This document shows, piece after piece, positions 59,275 through 64,000 of a DNA stretch of 64,000 nt. Origin of the DNA: Blastomussa wellsi (lineage: Eukaryota; Cnidaria; Anthozoa; Scleractinia; Plerogyridae); NCBI GenBank assembly GCA_947652115.1, contig OX393573.1, positions 7,326,421 through 7,390,420 on the forward strand. Direction: 5' to 3'. The notes beneath the pieces are model-generated. The model was given only the letters and a program-made list of their open reading frames with translations. It made no database searches and was not told the DNA's origin. The translations under genes were made by a program, and so were the position numbers. Numbering within the stretch: the first letter of the stretch is position 1; each line of letters opens with the position of its first letter.

Positions 59275-62094
59275 TCAGCAAATAGAAAACAGTCAGAAGA
59301 ATTAGCTAGGAACCAATCAGATTTAAGGATTTCCAATAGAACACAGCTGAGTTTCTTCTGCGGAATAATAGTTCACATCCTGATTCTTGGATTTGCCCAG
59401 TCAAAATACAAGAAATTGAGAAATCCTTTGCCAGAGCCCCTTGATTCAGGGCTTCAAATAAAGGCTAGTCAACAGGCAATGTCCGGTCAGAAATGGGAAT
59501 TACCTGGACAAATTCTTTGTTTTCCGGACATGTTGTCCAGTCAATCATTTTAAACTATTTGATAACATAATCCGTGTTACCAAATTCTCAGACATCCTAA
59601 GGTACCGCTCAAAAGTGCTAAAAGTTAACAGTCTCAACTCAATCCTCGAATCTGAATTCTCCCAAAAGTAGTCACTCGAACTTAAAGAAGTGTTTTGAGA
59701 AAAAATAGTTTTGTAAATACCGAAACTCAAAAAGGACTTTGAGAAAATGAAGAAACAACAATAGCGACTCACATGCAATGTACAGGTCCTCACAGCAACC
59801 CTTACCTTGCTCAACAACTCTTGTAAGTGTGGGGTTATTTTAGTCTTCAGTCGTGAAGACTCAAAACTTTCTTTGATGGATGCATATTATAATGTCATTA
59901 AAAATGGTAAATTTGGATTTCTTAAATAGTTTTTATTGCTTTTGCTGAAAAAATTACACTTTGTTAAACATGAGGGGGGATGCCCAGGAATATATTTTTC
60001 CAAAAGGTCTTGCACAATCATCCTATGTTTTGTTTGCATTCTGCTTTTCCTGAGAAGAAGGGTGCAAAAATTCATTGAATCCTGTTACATGCAAAGCACT
60101 TGAAGGAAAACATATTTCGGTTCTGGTGAGCCAGAATTGAATTCGTAAACTGGTCTTATTGAATTGAATACACTCAATTGAATGTCTTTTCGCTGTCGCA
60201 CTATGGACTTACCTGTCGCACTTTCACGTACCTGTAATTCAGGGGAAATACTAACAGATCAAACTAAAACACGCTTTCCATCACAAAGAATAGACAGTTT
60301 ATCGTCTTTCCTGCAACATTTAATATATTTTTCAAATATGTTGCCGCTGCGTAGTACTATTACGGAATATGTTGACTAGTGGCGTAAACAATAATAACTT
60401 CAAAATTGAGCGCAAGTTGAACAGTACATGGAACTTGATAACAACAATCCGAAAAATATTTTAACCAGCAGCCGATGACAAAAACAACAATTAAAAGATC
60501 GAAAATATGAAGTCAAATCGTTCCGGTAGCAATGGTAAACCACCTAAAATTAAATTAAAAGGAATTTCAACTACAATGTAATTCAGGGTAAATGAATCCG
60601 AACGAAAACCGAACTGAATTTATTCACACCAGATTGCTTACACAAAAGTGCAGCATGTCTGGGACTTAGTCACGCACACGTTTTTTAGACATAAATACCG
60701 TCGATGAAAAGTTAGAATTTAGCAAGAATTTTATTACCAAAATTTTAAGACTTGAATATAAAACTCTGACATTGTTCGGACAATATTTTCACGAATTAGC
60801 CCCCACCAAAAACATGCAAGTTTGGGGGAACGATGTAATTTAATTAATCGACCTGTCAGATTTTCTGCTGTAGACAACGGGACGCCAAAATAGTAGGATA
60901 AAGACTGCAAATATTTTACTTGGTAACCGGTTATTTTGCCTAGAAGTCGATTCACCTACAAGATGATTTTCCACCATCGAGGTCGATTTGCCTAGACACT
61001 ATCCGAGTCGATTCGCCTACACCGAATACTTGTTGAGAAAACACGCTATTAAACTTGAAACTTTACTCAATGATGCATGTGTGTGTCTTTTTTCGCAGAA
61101 GTAACCTACGATCATGCCCTCCCTCATTACTTATCATCTCTTTTTACTTTTTCATCTTAAAATAAAAAAATAACCTAAAAATTAGAACAGCAAGAGTACA
61201 CAGTGATACACAGTTCAACATCTTTCAACTTTTGTGGATTAACAAATGTTTTATAGCCAGTCCGCAGTCCAGTCCATGTGTTATACTGACCGGTTCACCG
61301 TGAAACAGTTGTTGCATGATTTTCCTTTCTCCCTCAAAACGAGTCACTGGTGTCATGTTTTGAACATTAATTTTCTAGTCAGTCATAGGCTAAATATGTT
61401 TCAAATTTCTCCAAAAGGCATTTGCAAAATAAAGACATGCCAGGTTTTTCACTAGCATCGCATTTCCTGTATCAACATTTTAGCTCGGGCATGCGCAGAA
61501 ATCAAAATTTCGAGTTTTTGGACGAGAAAGTGACCCACCTCTTTAAGCTTTTTGATTTCTTTATTTTTATTTTTCGCTTTTCCTTTCTCCTTTCCTCGTA
61601 TCTTTTTTATGCTTTTGTTGGCCTTTTACTGGGCTTGCTTTCGGGTAAACAATTGCCACGAAAGCATCAATGAGACGGAAAATACTTAACATAGAGTAGC
61701 CATCTGGGTATCACTGGAAAGCTCTTTCCCTCCTGCAGAACTGGGGTAAATGGGATTCCTATTTTGGTCAAAGCTGATGACATCAGAAGGGGAACAAAGG
61801 TCAAGGTCTGCCATGGCCGGTTACGCCCGGTTTAGGAGTCAATGGGTTAAGCAGCTTTATCAATACTTAAGCTTATTTTTCTCTTTAATCAGATATAAGA
61901 ATATTTCCAGGGGGTGTGCAAAAAGTTTCGAAATTCCAAAGGGTAGGGGGGTATATTTTGGCGGCTAATTTTGGAAAATCCAGGAGGAGGGGGTCATAGG
62001 AGAAATCCCTTCCGTGGGGGGTATGGATATTTTCTGGAACCACATAATAACTCCAACATTAATACTAACATCAATACAACTTTAATACAGATAC
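59275..62094. other. No gene recognised; low-copy-looking repeats
   Basis: AT-rich DNA with no supported coding sequence. Three near-identical 16-mers AGTCGATT(C/T)(G/A)CCTA(C/G)A occur at 60,945-60,960, 60,981-60,996 and 61,006-61,021. A G-rich tract lies at 61,910-62,020. A polypyrimidine-rich stretch (61,540-61,600) could be an intron-type acceptor region, but no exon follows. Confidence 0.5.
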
Positions 62095-62524
62095 ATGCAC
62101 ACATACATATAAACAAGAGAAAGAAAAAACTTTTAACGATAAAAAACTGCGATAAAATTTAAAAAGTCGCTTTTTCTACGTAAAGAAAAAACTACAGCAG
62201 AAAAAAACTTCTAGGTTTCTATGCTGCTATAAAAATTAAGCTTTAAAAGAGTGGCTTTTCTTTAATTCACCTTTTCGGCATTGGATTTCACATGTAGTAT
62301 CAGTGAGACTTATAATGTAAAAAGCCCAGAAAGTTCGGACAGCCGTCGAACACACCTGTGCAATTATAGGGTGGACAAACAGAATTTTCACGACAGAAAG
62401 ATGTGCTTATGGTACTTAAAAAACAATCCCAAAAGGCGATTCAGTCACGATCTTCCATTTTCCTGGCATAGTTACACAAAACGAATGAAGGCAAAAGTGG
62501 AAATCGATAGATAAAGGCGTGACT
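62095..62524 (+). repeat. Dispersed repeat, copy 2
   Basis: Same orientation as the copy at 48,979-49,325. It contains the additional TTTTAACGATAAAAAACTGC and CAGAATTTTCACGAC segments, so it is the longer version. It ends at GATAAAGGCGTGACTCG. Confidence 0.85.
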
Positions 62525-64000
62525 CGATCATTCCTGTGTACCAAGGATAGCTACATCTTTTTGATAGAAATGGTCCAACAAAAGAGCACACTGATTCTAT
62601 ATTTGCTGTAGCTAGTAAAGAAAGGGTAGGTTCATCCATTTCTACTTTTAAACTCTGTTTGCCATTTGAATTTACTGAAAATATTCAAACAGTGCACGAG
62701 TAGTATTAAAACGAAAGGCATCTTGTGAACTGGAGGGGGACGGAGAGAAGCAACAAAATTATCCTTGAATGATCAGTCGCTACACTGTTAATAAAAAGAA
62801 GAACATGCAGCCGCCATTTCCCTTTTTTATCTGGCATTAGAGCCCAATGAGGAAAGCATACATTCCATGAATTAAAACTAGGTCGAAAAGCCAAGGGAAT
62901 GGACGAGTTTCCTGAACCAATCAAATCTCAAAGCCACGACTCCGGACAGACTAATGAAAAATGCACTAGTAAGAGAATGCAATGTGCAAGTTAGTGAATC
63001 GTTATTAGAAACTGGATCTATTTTCCTAGCTGCTTGCACTTTTTAATTTTATAACAGGAACACGACCTAAATTGTTCTCTAAATGCATTTATGTTGTAAA
63101 CAACAGTTAACTTATCGAGTGAGCAATCTGCATTATTTTGAAGCATTTGGAAGCAATATTTTTGTTAAAAAGTGACCAAAATCTACCAGTGCAAATACCT
63201 TAAGTAATTTTTTAGATGAAGTGACAAAATGATGAATGTAATTATGATGTCAGCTATATATTTTGATGAATTATTACTCATGGTCACTTGTGGTCACTGT
63301 GTGTACTTTTAGACAATCCAATTTGTCTCTGACATGTGACAAGGGGACATGTCGCAGGACAAAATTGCTGTGTTGAATGTGGCAACGCGGCCATTTATGC
63401 AATAATTAACTCTGTACTTTTTATGCCTTGTAAACAGAGCTGGAACTGCTTCTTGTCCAAAAAGAAATCGTAAATATGAATTTTAGGATGATGACATATT
63501 CACATTTAGAAAATACTAGCAAGCAACTGAAATATCTTTATCACCAAAACAGAGGAAGGAATCAGTCATTTCGAAAACAAGTGCAGGTAGCTTCACCAAC
63601 ATATCATGCACATTCACTTCACCGTAGTGCAATGTCTAAACTATTATCAAGGGTTTCGTTCCAGGTATTTTCATTTCATTTTGCATCCGGTCATTCACAC
63701 ACAAAATAATTATTTTGTAGATTTAGTTGACACTAATTATGCTAACTTATGTAATACATTCAACTGAGAAAAAGATTCCTGTCACATATAATAACAATTC
63801 TTTGTCCTTCCCCATCCCCTCCCCCTCCCCTGTCAACTGTAATAACCCGATCTCTGACCTTGACTTTTGATCAGAGAGCATGTGATATGACCACACATTG
63901 AACAAACCAAGGTATGAATAAATCTGAATCAGTCTCTATTTGTACACTCGCACAAATGACAAGTGACAAATGAAGAGAATATGTTAATTTTACACTCTCA
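62525..64000. other. No gene recognised
   Basis: AT-rich sequence with only short open frames, none with a recognisable domain or splice context. A C-rich tract (CCCCATCCCCTCCCCCTCCCC) lies near 63,810. Confidence 0.5.

Noticed and set aside
63476..63709. 77-codon plus-strand ORF near the right edge
   Set aside because: No domain, low-complexity composition and no promoter or splice context; length is within chance for this AT-rich sequence.

Overview
The window looks like nuclear DNA of an animal, most probably an anthozoan cnidarian (coral or sea anemone). The signs are a spliced animal gene with very long introns, a dense mix of retrotransposons, and virus-like Polinton/Maverick-type DNA that resembles families I associate with anthozoan genomes. 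That last comparison is from memory and unchecked. Most recognisable protein-coding DNA is mobile or virus-derived.

Host gene: seven minus-strand exons, compatible in reading frame, run from about 43.8 kb down to 11.2 kb. They spell the Mind-bomb order: MIB/HERC2 domain, ZZ zinc finger, second MIB/HERC2 domain, the conserved segment after it, then three ankyrin-type exons. No RING domain was found, so the 3' end is missing or lies beyond position 1. The 13-kb first intron holds a Ngaro-type tyrosine-recombinase retrotransposon (about 30.8-42.4 kb) with an intact L1-like LINE nested inside it. The intron between the last two ankyrin exons holds a Polinton with both ends (11,978-23,954).

Virus-like elements: four blocks. 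A (about 2.1-8.5 kb) is decayed and carries a capsid protein, an A32-like packaging ATPase and several unknown genes on both strands. B (11,978-23,954) has long terminal inverted repeats (TIRs), AG...CT ends and a 6-bp target duplication. It carries integrase with chromodomain, penton, basic core protein, major capsid, a two-membrane-segment protein, basic proteins and a phospholipase A2-like protein. C (49,908-53,661) is a 3.75-kb miniature relative of B with its own TIRs, keeping only the basic-protein/PLA2 cluster. D (about 46.4-48.98 kb) is AT-rich and holds an adenain-like protease opposite a string of small ORFs that leads into the start of a protein-primed DNA polymerase B. No block has a full replication and packaging set.

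Other mobile DNA: an L1-like LINE fragment (1-2095), a CR1/Jockey-like LINE inside B, RTE-like and other LINE scraps, a tRNA-derived SINE at 11.7-11.9 kb, two MITEs (miniature inverted-repeat elements), and a Ty3/Gypsy element (53.66-about 58.1 kb) cut off exactly at the right end of C. A protein-kinase N-lobe fragment (44.6 kb) sits between inverted copies of a minisatellite-bearing repeat. From 58.1 to 64 kb I see only repeats and no convincing gene. All family calls come from reading motifs; no database search was possible.
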